64,000 nucleotides of DNA from positions 1,509,501 through 1,573,500 of the forward strand of contig NZ_CP117437.1 in the NCBI RefSeq assembly GCF_030687535.1. The letters are read 5' to 3'. Below are positions 1 to 6,875 of this stretch, piece after piece. The notes under the pieces were generated by a model that searched no databases, was not told the DNA's origin, and was given only the letters and a program-made list of their open reading frames with translations. This DNA comes from Pseudomonas sp. FP2335 (GTDB lineage: Bacteria; Pseudomonadota; Gammaproteobacteria; Pseudomonadales; Pseudomonadaceae). The stretch's first letter is position 1, and each line of letters starts with the position of its first letter. The translations under genes were made by a program, and so were the position numbers.

Positions 1-242
1 CGGCCGGCATCGTGCAATTGGTGCTGGTGGGCGTGGCCACTCACAACTCGGTGGAAGCCACCGCCCGCACTGGCGGCAACCTCGGGTTTGATACCTGGGT
101 GATTGAGGACGCGTGCTACACCTTCGACAAACCGGACTTTTTCGGTGCGCCGCACCCCGCCGAGTTGGTGCACGCCATGTCCCTGGGCAACCTGCACGGC
201 GAATACGCCACGGTGATCAACTCCCGTGATGTGCTGGGCTAA
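1..242 (+). CDS. Cysteine hydrolase (isochorismatase-like), C-terminal fragment
   Basis: The frame is open from the left edge of the window and ends at a TAA at 240-242, so only about 79 C-terminal residues are visible. They contain VLVGVATHNSVEATART, which matches the isochorismatase-fold signature where a Cys or Ser sits just before the SVxAT helix. Here that position reads Asn-Ser after THN, so the catalytic Cys cannot be confirmed. The next segment, NLGFDTWVIEDAC, is the usual strand preceding the last helix. Known members hydrolyse small amides, ureas or isochorismate; the substrate here cannot be told from a fragment. The start lies upstream of the window. Confidence 0.75.
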   Translation, partial: AGIVQLVLVGVATHNSVEATARTGGNLGFDTWVIEDACYTFDKPDFFGAPHPAELVHAMSLGNLHGEYATVINSRDVLG

Positions 243-346
243 GCCTGGGCGCATGAAGGGCGGTTGAGCTTGAGGAATCGAGACGGTGGCGGGCTAGAGG
301 TTGAGCTGTTGTTTCAGCTCAAATCCTGATTTGAGATGCAATCCAA

Positions 347-435
347 TGTGGGAGCGGGCTTGCTCGCGAAGGCGGCGGGTCAGTTGAAATACCTGTGACT
401 GACACACCGCCTTCGCGAGCAAGCCCGCTCCCACA
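347..435. repeat. REP doublet (inverted pair)
   Basis: Two REP sequences in opposite orientation: TGTGGGAGCGGGCTTGCTCG opens the element and its complement closes it, with about 40 bases between. The same core recurs at 17509, 24323, 49008 and 57483, so this is a dispersed intergenic repeat, probably mobilised by a RAYT transposase elsewhere in the genome. Here it sits between two converging genes. Confidence 0.9.
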
Positions 436-464
436 CAAGCCCGCTTACAGATTCAAGTGGCGTA

Positions 465-665
465 TTACGCCCCGTGGCACTTCTTGAATTTTTTTGCGCT
501 GCCGCACGGGCACGGATCGTTGCGACCCACGTCCTTCAAGGCGTTGCGCACCGGCTCCTGGTGAGCGTGGCCGCAGTTCGGGCCGTGGACATGGCCGTGG
601 TCGTGATCATGGTGATCGTGATCGTGGTTGCAGTCAGGACCATGGACATGGGGTTGCTGAGTCAT
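465..665 (-). CDS. Small His-rich SEC-C motif protein
   Basis: A 66-residue protein in two parts. Residues 1-36 are packed with His, Asp and Cys ([20 protein letters not shown] and a second HGPNC), a likely Zn/Ni-chelating tail. Residues 47-66 are a SEC-C metal-binding motif, [16 protein letters not shown], with the CxC...C-H zinc ligands. SEC-C modules occur at the C-terminus of SecA and in YchJ-type proteins. Its ATG overlaps the TGA of the upstream lipoprotein gene (ATGA), so it is probably translationally coupled to it. The same motif is in YchJ two genes upstream. Function unknown; a metal-handling or ribosome/SecB-associated role is only inference. Confidence 0.8.
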   Translation of the reverse strand: MTQQPHVHGPDCNHDHDHHDHDHGHVHGPNCGHAHQEPVRNALKDVGRNDPCPCGSAKKFKKCHGA

Positions 666-1144
666 TGATGTCGCTCCGGAATAAAATCGCCGGGGATTAT
701 CTCGCCATTGTGGGCCACCTGCACGTCATAACCGATGAATAATCCGGTTTTCAGCTCGCCTTCAAGGCGATAGGGCACTGGCTTGCTCGGGTTTTTCAGC
801 ATCTGCACCACATCGCGGATCTGTGGCCAGAGGTTGGTGCGTACCGAAACCTTGAAAAAAGCATGGCCTCTGGGCGGCACGGTGAGCCACTCGTTGGATT
901 CACCTTCGGTCAGCACAAAGTTGTCCAGGCTGACCTTGTAGACCAGGCCGCGTACGGTCAGGTCGGCGTCGTCGCGGTTGTCCACGCGAAAGTACAGCTT
1001 GAACTTCTGCTCCAACAGCTTGGCCCGCACCACTTCGACTTTCACCAGGGACACGTGGGGCGGTGGCGCGTCGTCTTCGAACCACGACGCGCAGCCGCTC
1101 AGGCCGAGGGTTAACGCCAGCATCAAGCTGTAGATCCGAAGCAT
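662..1144 (-). CDS. LEA type 2 (WHy domain) lipoprotein
   Basis: Start chosen at the ATG at 1144, where a signal sequence begins ([20 protein letters not shown]) with lipobox LSGC; an upstream in-frame ATG would add 26 non-signal residues. The mature protein of about 140 residues has the WHy/LEA-2 pattern: [20 protein letters not shown] followed by [11 protein letters not shown] and a late VSVRTNLW strand, an immunoglobulin-like beta fold. In bacteria such lipoproteins sit in the envelope and are linked to desiccation or stress; the precise role is unknown. It lies third in a tight minus-strand operon, 19 bases after ychJ and overlapping the SEC-C mini-protein by ATGA. Confidence 0.82.
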   Translation of the reverse strand: MLRIYSLMLALTLGLSGCASWFEDDAPPPHVSLVKVEVVRAKLLEQKFKLYFRVDNRDDADLTVRGLVYKVSLDNFVLTEGESNEWLTVPPRGHAFFKVSVRTNLWPQIRDVVQMLKNPSKPVPYRLEGELKTGLFIGYDVQVAHNGEIIPGDFIPERHQ

Positions 1145-1163
1145 GGCGTTTGTCCTGTGTTGG

Positions 1164-1634
1164 TTAGAGATAACTGGAACAACACTTCTTGAATTTCTGC
1201 CCGCTGCCACACAGACAGGCATCGTTGCGCCCGGTCTTCACCTCCACGGTCGGATCGATGAAGTACCAGCGCCCGTCATTCTGTACGAAAGAAGACTGTT
1301 CGCGGTGGCTGTGTTCGCCAGTGCTGTCATGCCAGCGGGCGGTGAAGGTCACGAACGCGTGCTCCGGCTGGCCGCCGAACACCTCGGAGCTTTCCACCTC
1401 CAGGCCCAGCCAGGTGCTTTGGGCGCTCCACGCGCCGATGGCGTCACGGTCCAGGCCGGCCTGTTGCGCGGGCAGGGTGGTTGCCACCAGATAGTCCACC
1501 AGGCCCAGCACATAGGCGCTGTAGCGCGAACGCATCAGCGCGCTGGCGCAGGGCGCCGGGTGGCCGGCGTGATAATGGCCGCAGCAGGCATCCAGCAGGT
1601 TGCCACTGCCGCAGGGGCAAATGGATGTACTCAT
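1164..1634 (-). CDS. ychJ: YchJ family SEC-C protein
   Basis: A 156-residue protein starting [23 protein letters not shown] motifs bracket it: [13 protein letters not shown] at residues 6-18 and [14 protein letters not shown] near the C-terminus. Between them is the YchJ (UPF0225) core with [20 protein letters not shown] and an NTF2-like region ([26 protein letters not shown]). Length matches E. coli YchJ (about 150). The ATG at 1634 was preferred to an upstream in-frame ATG because it begins exactly at the family's N-terminal CPCGS motif and lies 4 bases after the preceding gene. The family's function is not established; zinc binding by the SEC-C motifs is the only safe statement. Confidence 0.93.
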   Translation of the reverse strand: MSTSICPCGSGNLLDACCGHYHAGHPAPCASALMRSRYSAYVLGLVDYLVATTLPAQQAGLDRDAIGAWSAQSTWLGLEVESSEVFGGQPEHAFVTFTARWHDSTGEHSHREQSSFVQNDGRWYFIDPTVEVKTGRNDACLCGSGQKFKKCCSSYL

Positions 1635-1638
1635 CGGG

Positions 1639-2136
1639 TTACCACCAATACTTTCCGAAGTTTTCCGGGTTGGCCCAGAACCGGGCGTTGAGCCAGTCCG
1701 GCACCTGTTTATAGTCAAGCAGATCGTAGGTAAACAGCGTCAGAACCTGCTCATCGCGCTGGAAACGCTCGCCGGCCTGCAGGGCCAGGGAGAAGAAGTC
1801 GGTGTCTTGCCATTGGCACGCGCCGAGGTCCACCAGCACCGCAATGCGGCTGGCATTGAGGTTGCGGATGCCGCCGAGCAGGGTCAGGCCTTGTGCCTTT
1901 GAGAGGTGTTCCAGGCAGTCGACCACCAGCGCCAGGTCAAAACGCTGCGCGGCCAGTTCGGCGGGCAGGGGGCCGGGTGGGGCGATGGACACTTGGGTGT
2001 CCGGGTGTTCGGCTTCAAAAGCCTCCAGCGCCGGGAACTGGCTGGCCCCCAACAGCAACAGGCGCTTGGGCTGGTGCAGGTCGAGCAGGGCAGCCAAGGC
2101 TTGTTGGGGTGTACGAGCGGAAATACCAGCGGTCAT
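1639..2136 (-). CDS. DUF6231-like conserved protein, methyltransferase-like fold
   Basis: A 165-residue protein, first gene of the four-gene operon. The ATG at 2136 follows GAGGA by six bases; a GTG one codon upstream is also in frame. The sequence resembles a Rossmann-like S-adenosylmethionine fold: [20 protein letters not shown] as a first beta-loop-helix, then [20 protein letters not shown] where methyltransferases carry a D-x-x-EH-L segment, and a Trp/Tyr-rich C-terminus ([12 protein letters not shown]). There is no proper GxGxG loop, so catalysis is doubtful. I recall similar Pseudomonas proteins as DUF6231, but that name was not checked. Function unknown. Confidence 0.72.
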   Translation of the reverse strand: MTAGISARTPQQALAALLDLHQPKRLLLLGASQFPALEAFEAEHPDTQVSIAPPGPLPAELAAQRFDLALVVDCLEHLSKAQGLTLLGGIRNLNASRIAVLVDLGACQWQDTDFFSLALQAGERFQRDEQVLTLFTYDLLDYKQVPDWLNARFWANPENFGKYWW

Positions 2137-2326
2137 CACAGATCCTCACATCAGGACCATAGAGACTAGCGCGGCTGAGCGTGCTGGCCTAGAGCGGGTG
2201 ATTGCGAAAAGCCAGGCACTGGCGGCGATCCTCAATGAAACCGGGGGTGCGGCCTACTGGCGCAGATGAAAAGAGCGGTCTTTACTCCACCCATCGGCCC
2301 CCGCCGATCCCCTCAGGAGAAATCAG

Positions 2327-3022
2327 ATGAGCATCATGCGGACAGCTCTGCCCTTGATTCTGCTAACCGGCGTATTGACAGGTTGCGCAGGCTTGCAAAA
2401 AACCGATTGGCCCACCTGCGCCGCCGTTGGCGGTGTGACCGGCGCGGCGATCGGTGCAACGGAAAGCTCGGCCTACGCGGGCTATGGCGCGCTGTTGGTC
2501 GGCGGCATGGCCGGCGCCTATTGCTGGGTGCATGGCGATGGCGACGAGGACGGCGATGGCGTACCGGACAGCCGCGACAAGTGCCCGGGCACGCCGAAGG
2601 GCGTGCATGTAGATGCCAACGGTTGCCCGCCGGTGCCGGTCGCGGCAGTGGTTGAGGAAGTGGTCGTGGTCAAGGAAGAAACCATCGTGATCCGCGATGT
2701 GTTGTTCCAGTTCGATTCGGCCAAGTTGACGGCGGCGGATAAAGCCAAGCTCGATACCATCGCCACCCGCCTGAAAAAAGAAGCACCGGGCGCGCAACTG
2801 CGGGTCAGTGGTCATACGGACAGCGTCGGCAAAGACGCCTACAACCAGAAACTCTCGGAAAAACGTGCGCATTCGGTCACCGAGTACCTCATCCAATCGG
2901 GTGTGCCGCGCAGCAGTTTTGTCTCGGTAACGGGGGCTGGCGAAAGCCATCCGGTCGCCGACAACAAAACCGCTGAAGGCCGTGCGTTGAACCGCCGCGT
3001 GGAAATCCAGATCAACCGCTGA
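2327..3022 (+). CDS. OmpA-family lipoprotein with calcium-binding-like repeat
   Basis: A 231-residue lipoprotein. GGAG lies 7 bases before the ATG. Residues 1-20 are a lipoprotein signal (ILLTGVLTGCAG, Cys as lipidation site). A glycine/alanine-rich zipper-like stretch follows (GGVTGAAIGATESSAYAGYG), then a thrombospondin type-3-like acidic repeat (DGDEDGDGVPDSRDKCPGTP) that is typical of OprF-like proteins, then an OmpA C-terminal peptidoglycan-binding domain (VLFQFDSAKL, SGHTDSVGKDAYNQKLSEKR, RALNRRVEI). It should anchor outer membrane to peptidoglycan. It is transcribed divergently from the YchJ operon and stands alone. Confidence 0.92.
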   Translation: MSIMRTALPLILLTGVLTGCAGLQKTDWPTCAAVGGVTGAAIGATESSAYAGYGALLVGGMAGAYCWVHGDGDEDGDGVPDSRDKCPGTPKGVHVDANGCPPVPVAAVVEEVVVVKEETIVIRDVLFQFDSAKLTAADKAKLDTIATRLKKEAPGAQLRVSGHTDSVGKDAYNQKLSEKRAHSVTEYLIQSGVPRSSFVSVTGAGESHPVADNKTAEGRALNRRVEIQINR

Positions 3023-3030
3023 CAGCCCTT

Positions 3031-3053
3031 GCCCCTGTGGGAGCCACAGGGGC
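3031..3053. terminator. Perfect hairpin after OmpA gene
   Basis: GCCCCTGTGG and CCACAGGGGC form a 10-bp stem with a 3-base loop, 8 bases after the stop codon. No T run follows, so it is either a weak terminator or an RNA-stabilising hairpin. Confidence 0.5.
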
Positions 3054-3178
3054 ATTGCCGGCAATCTTTACCGAAACCGACCTTTCCCAACTTTTTTGAA
3101 CCTTCACTGGCAAATCGCCGGTAGAAGTCGTTACTGTGCGTCCAAAGAAAAAACTAGAACAAACTCGGGAGCCCCAAG

Positions 3179-3937
3179 ATGCGTAAGGTTTTACTGTTGG
3201 CCCTGTTGGTCAGCCCCATTGCCCTGGCCCAGAGCGTCAGTGTTGAAACCAACTCGTTGATGCGCCTGCCCAACAGCACCAGCGTGCTGCAATTGGAGCG
3301 CCTGGATGTGGCGGACTACGGCACGTTGCTGATTCCGGCCAGTATCAGCCAGGTCACGGTGGATGAATTGCACTTGGGGCGTGACGCGCGTATCGCCATC
3401 GTCCCGGGTAATACCGCGCTGCAATTGCAGGTGCGCCATGCGCAACTTGACCACGGCAGCCAGTTCACCTCGCGCGGCGCTCCCGGCACCCATGAAAAAC
3501 CGGCCAAGGCCGGGCGCGACCTGACCTTGCGCATTCAATCATTGGCGGCCGATGAGTTGTCGGTGGATGCCCGTGGTGGTGCTGGTGCCAAAGGTTATGC
3601 CGGTTTGGACGGTGCCAACGGCGTGGACCCGGGCTGCACCTGGGGCGCGGCCGGGCGTGGCGCCAATGGCGACAACGGTGGTGATGGCTTGCCGGGTGCG
3701 GCGGGTGCGCAAGTGCGGGTCGAATTGCCAAAGGACTTCCCGGCGCAGCAGATCAAGGTCTGGGTCGACGGTGGCGCGGGTGGTTTGGCGGGCGCGGCGG
3801 GTAAGCCGGGCAAAGGCGGGCAGTCCAAGGGGTGCCTGGTGTATCAGGCCGATGGCGGCGAGAAGGGCCGTCCTGGGTTGGAAGGCCAACCAGGACCAGC
3901 GGGTCCCGCAGGTTCCGTCACCATCCAACGCCTGTAA
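3179..3937 (+). CDS. Exported collagen-like glycine-rich protein
   Basis: A 252-residue protein. GGAG sits 8 bases before the ATG. Residues 1-17 are a signal peptide (VLLLALLVSPIALAQ). Residues 18-110 look like a beta-rich region with short repeated strands. From about residue 134 the sequence becomes Gly-rich with many G-x-x triplets: GGAGAKGYAGLDGANG, GRGANGDNGGDGLPGAAGA, GGAGGLAGAAGKPGKGGQ and GRPGLEGQPGPAGPAGSV. The two Cys (GCTWG and KGCLV) may form a disulfide. It resembles bacterial collagen-like surface proteins, but the triplets are interrupted and no long perfect (GXY)n block exists. No neighbours point to a pathway. Function unknown. Confidence 0.78.
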   Translation: MRKVLLLALLVSPIALAQSVSVETNSLMRLPNSTSVLQLERLDVADYGTLLIPASISQVTVDELHLGRDARIAIVPGNTALQLQVRHAQLDHGSQFTSRGAPGTHEKPAKAGRDLTLRIQSLAADELSVDARGGAGAKGYAGLDGANGVDPGCTWGAAGRGANGDNGGDGLPGAAGAQVRVELPKDFPAQQIKVWVDGGAGGLAGAAGKPGKGGQSKGCLVYQADGGEKGRPGLEGQPGPAGPAGSVTIQRL

Positions 3938-4075
3938 CTTGTAGTGAGCGGGCTTGCCCCGCGCTGGGGGGCGAAGCCGCCCCAAATCCAGACACCTCGG
4001 TCTTTCTGAAACACCGCGGCGTACCGGTTGGGGTGGCTTCGCCACCCAGCGCGGGGCAAGCCCGCTCACTACAAG
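3938..4075. repeat. Long inverted repeat filling the 3.9-4.1 kb gap
   Basis: The space between two converging genes is almost wholly an inverted repeat: CTTGTAGTGAGCGGGCTTGC opens it and the complement closes it. The arms are about 45 bases with an inner GC-rich portion (CCCCGCGCTGGGKGGCGAAG-like, matching GGCTTCGCCACCCAGCGCGG on the other side). It is REP-like but a different subtype from the GGGAGCGGGCTTGCTCGCGA family. It could terminate transcription in both directions. Confidence 0.85.
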
Positions 4076-4076
4076 C

Positions 4077-4541
4077 TCAGAGCATTGGTCGGGCTGAGGC
4101 GATTGCCACTGTTACCAATCCCACAATCAAATTGATGCCTACCAACCGGCGAATCTGCCCCAGCACCGCCGCCCCCACCGGCCAGTCCTGCGCCGCCACC
4201 GCCGCGCGCAGTTCCGGGAACTTCAACGCCTGAATGCGGATAAACAACGCCGTCATCACCAGATACAGGCCCATCATCACCTGCACATAACGCGGCGCAG
4301 TCTCAAACCCGCTGAAGCGCAGGTGCAGCAAGCCAATGCCGCTGATCGGCAAAATCGCCACCGCGACCCATACCCACACAAAAAAACGTTGAAACACATT
4401 TGCCCACAGCGTGAGCCGGGCAGGGCCCTCAAGTGCCGCCCCGGCGGCGGGGCGCAGGATCATCCAGGCGAAAAACATGCCGCCGACCCAGATCAGGGCG
4501 GCCAATACATGCAGGGTGTAGGCGAGGCTAAACGCGGTCAT
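4077..4541 (-). CDS. CopD-like integral membrane protein
   Basis: A 154-residue protein with four hydrophobic segments (residues about 3-28, 50-70, 84-103, 130-150). The first carries HVLAALIWVGGMFFAWMILR, the pattern of CopD/YqhA-like small membrane proteins in which the helix-1 His is conserved. A GGAG 8 bases upstream supports the ATG at 4541. CopD proteins take part in copper uptake in copper-resistance operons, but short standalone versions like this have no demonstrated function. It diverges from dinG, with about 100 bases between them. Confidence 0.75.
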   Translation of the reverse strand: MTAFSLAYTLHVLAALIWVGGMFFAWMILRPAAGAALEGPARLTLWANVFQRFFVWVWVAVAILPISGIGLLHLRFSGFETAPRYVQVMMGLYLVMTALFIRIQALKFPELRAAVAAQDWPVGAAVLGQIRRLVGINLIVGLVTVAIASARPML

Positions 4542-4641
4542 TGCGGTACTCCGTTCTGCGCGGGATTCATTAGCGGGGTATGATAGCGGCCGATCCGAAC
4601 CACTGAAAATTTATCCAGCGTTTTTTTGCGCCCGACTATCC

Positions 4642-6786
4642 ATGATCAGCACTGAACTCAAAACCACGATCCAGGGCGCCTACTCGCGTTTTCTCGAAGC
4701 CAAGAGCTTGAAACCGCGCTACGGCCAACGCCTGATGATCGCCGAAGTGGCCAAGGTCCTCGGGGATATCGACACCGACGACGAAGGTCGCCGCGAAGGT
4801 GAGCCCGCGGTCGTGGCCGTCGAAGCCGGCACCGGTACGGGCAAGACCGTGGCCTACAGCCTGGCCGCGATCCCGACCGCCAAGGCCGCCGGCAAGCGCC
4901 TGGTGATTGCCACCGCCACCGTGGCCCTGCAAGAGCAGATCGTCTACAAAGACCTGCCCGACCTGATGCGCAACAGCGGCCTGAACTTCACCTTCGCCCT
5001 GGCCAAGGGCCGTGGCCGCTACATGTGCCTGTCCAAGCTCGACGTGTTGTTGCAGGAAGGCCACGCGCAAACCGCCACCGCGTCGTTGTTCGAAGAAGAA
5101 GGCTTCAAGATCGAGGTGGATGAGGTCAGCCAGAAGCTGTTCACCAGCATGATCGAGAAACTGGCCGGCAACAAATGGGACGGCGACCGCGACAGCTGGC
5201 CCACCGCCCTGGAAGACTCCGACTGGGCGCGCCTGACCACCGACCACAGCCAATGCACCAACCGCCATTGCCCCAACTTCGGCCAATGCGCCTTCTACAA
5301 GGCCCGCGAGGGCATGGGCAAGGTCGATGTGATCGTCACCAACCACGACATGGTGCTGGCTGACCTGGCCCTGGGCGGCGGTGCCGTATTGCCCGATCCG
5401 CGTGACACGCTCTACGTCTTCGACGAAGGCCATCACCTGCCGGACAAGGCCATCGGTCACTTCGCCCATTACACGCGCCTGCGATCCACCGCCGATTGGC
5501 TGGAAAGCACCGCGAAGAACCTCACCAAGTTGCTGGCCCAGCACCCACTGCCCGGCGACCTCGGCAAGCTGATCGAACAAGTGCCGGAGCTGGCGCGGGA
5601 GATCAAGACCCAGCAGCAATTCATGTTCAGCGCCTGCGAGCAGGTCGCCGACTTCAAGCCCGGCGAAGATGTGGAAGGCCGTGAGCGCCCACGTCACCGT
5701 TTCGTCGGCGGCTTGATCCCCGAACATATGCGCGAAATGGGCATCGAGTTGAAGAAGGGTTTTTCGCGCCTGACCGACCTGTTTACCCGTCTCACCGATT
5801 TGCTCAAGGAAGGCATGGACGGCGAGGTCAACATCGGCATCGCCAGCAACCAGGCCGAGGAATGGTATCCGCTGTTCGGCAGCCTGCTGTCCCGCGCCCA
5901 AGGCAACTGGGAGTTGTGGACCGCCTTCACCGTCGAAGACCCGGAAGACAACCCGCCCATGGCCCGCTGGCTGACCCTGTCGGAAAGCGGTGCGCTGTTT
6001 GACATCGAGGTCAACGCCAGCCCGATCCTCGCCGCCGAAATGCTGCGTCGCAATCTGTGGAACGTGGCCTACGGCTGCCTGGTGACCTCCGCCACGCTGA
6101 CGGCCCTGGGCACCTTCGACCGCTTCCGCATGCGCGCCGGCCTGCCGAAAAAGGCCGTCACCGCCGTGGTGCCCAGCCCGTTCCATCATGCCGACGCCGG
6201 TGTGCTGCGAGTGCCCGACCTCAAGGCCGACCCGCGGGACGCCGCAGCGCACACCGCGGCGATCATCCGCGACCTGCCGGAGCTGGTGGAAGGTTCGCGC
6301 GGCACCCTGGTGCTGTTCTCGTCACGCAAACAGATGCAGGACGTGTTCGACGGTCTCGACCGCGACTGGCGCAAGCAGGTGTTTATCCAGGGCAACCTGT
6401 CCAAGCAGGAAACCCTGAACAAGCACAAGGCGCGGGTGGATGGCGGCGACTCCAGCGTGCTGTTCGGCCTGGCCAGCTTTGCCGAAGGCGTGGACTTGCC
6501 GGGCGCCTACTGCGAACACGTGGTGATCGCCAAGATCCCGTTCTCGGTGCCGGATGATCCGGTCGAGGCGGCGTTGGCTGAATGGATCGAAGCGCGGGGC
6601 GGTAATCCGTTCATGGAAATCTCGGTGCCGGACGCTTCCTTGAAGCTGGTCCAGGCCTGCGGGCGCTTGCTGCGTACCGAACAGGACCGGGGCACCATCA
6701 CCTTGCTCGACCGTCGTTTGGTCACCCAGCGCTATGGCAAGGCTATCCTGAATGCCTTGCCGCCATTCAGGCGCGAAATTTCTTAA
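4642..6786 (+). CDS. dinG: ATP-dependent DNA helicase DinG
   Basis: A 714-residue superfamily 2 Fe-S helicase. The Walker A motif EAGTGTGKT is at 61-69, and the DEAH-type Walker B reads DEGH at 261-264. Four cysteines, C129, C205, C210 and C216, are placed to bind the 4Fe-4S cluster (MCLSK and QCTNRHCPNFGQC). The C-terminal motif VI region is LVQACGRLLRTEQDRGT. DinG unwinds 5'-3' and resolves R-loops and forked DNA during replication or SOS repair. Length fits E. coli DinG (716). No clear Shine-Dalgarno precedes the ATG and I see no convincing LexA box. A small hairpin (6793-6810) follows the gene. Confidence 0.97.
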   Translation: MISTELKTTIQGAYSRFLEAKSLKPRYGQRLMIAEVAKVLGDIDTDDEGRREGEPAVVAVEAGTGTGKTVAYSLAAIPTAKAAGKRLVIATATVALQEQIVYKDLPDLMRNSGLNFTFALAKGRGRYMCLSKLDVLLQEGHAQTATASLFEEEGFKIEVDEVSQKLFTSMIEKLAGNKWDGDRDSWPTALEDSDWARLTTDHSQCTNRHCPNFGQCAFYKAREGMGKVDVIVTNHDMVLADLALGGGAVLPDPRDTLYVFDEGHHLPDKAIGHFAHYTRLRSTADWLESTAKNLTKLLAQHPLPGDLGKLIEQVPELAREIKTQQQFMFSACEQVADFKPGEDVEGRERPRHRFVGGLIPEHMREMGIELKKGFSRLTDLFTRLTDLLKEGMDGEVNIGIASNQAEEWYPLFGSLLSRAQGNWELWTAFTVEDPEDNPPMARWLTLSESGALFDIEVNASPILAAEMLRRNLWNVAYGCLVTSATLTALGTFDRFRMRAGLPKKAVTAVVPSPFHHADAGVLRVPDLKADPRDAAAHTAAIIRDLPELVEGSRGTLVLFSSRKQMQDVFDGLDRDWRKQVFIQGNLSKQETLNKHKARVDGGDSSVLFGLASFAEGVDLPGAYCEHVVIAKIPFSVPDDPVEAALAEWIEARGGNPFMEISVPDASLKLVQACGRLLRTEQDRGTITLLDRRLVTQRYGKAILNALPPFRREIS

Positions 6787-6875
6787 GCCGCCGTGGGCGA
6801 TTTTGCCCACTCCGTGGTCTATCTCACTGTATTTCATCAGGCCATTCATCGGCCGTCTGGGAGAACCTTGTCTGT

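Noticed and set aside
4636..6252. A 538-codon frame antisense to dinG.
   Set aside because: It lies opposite all helicase motifs of DinG and lacks any recognisable domain.
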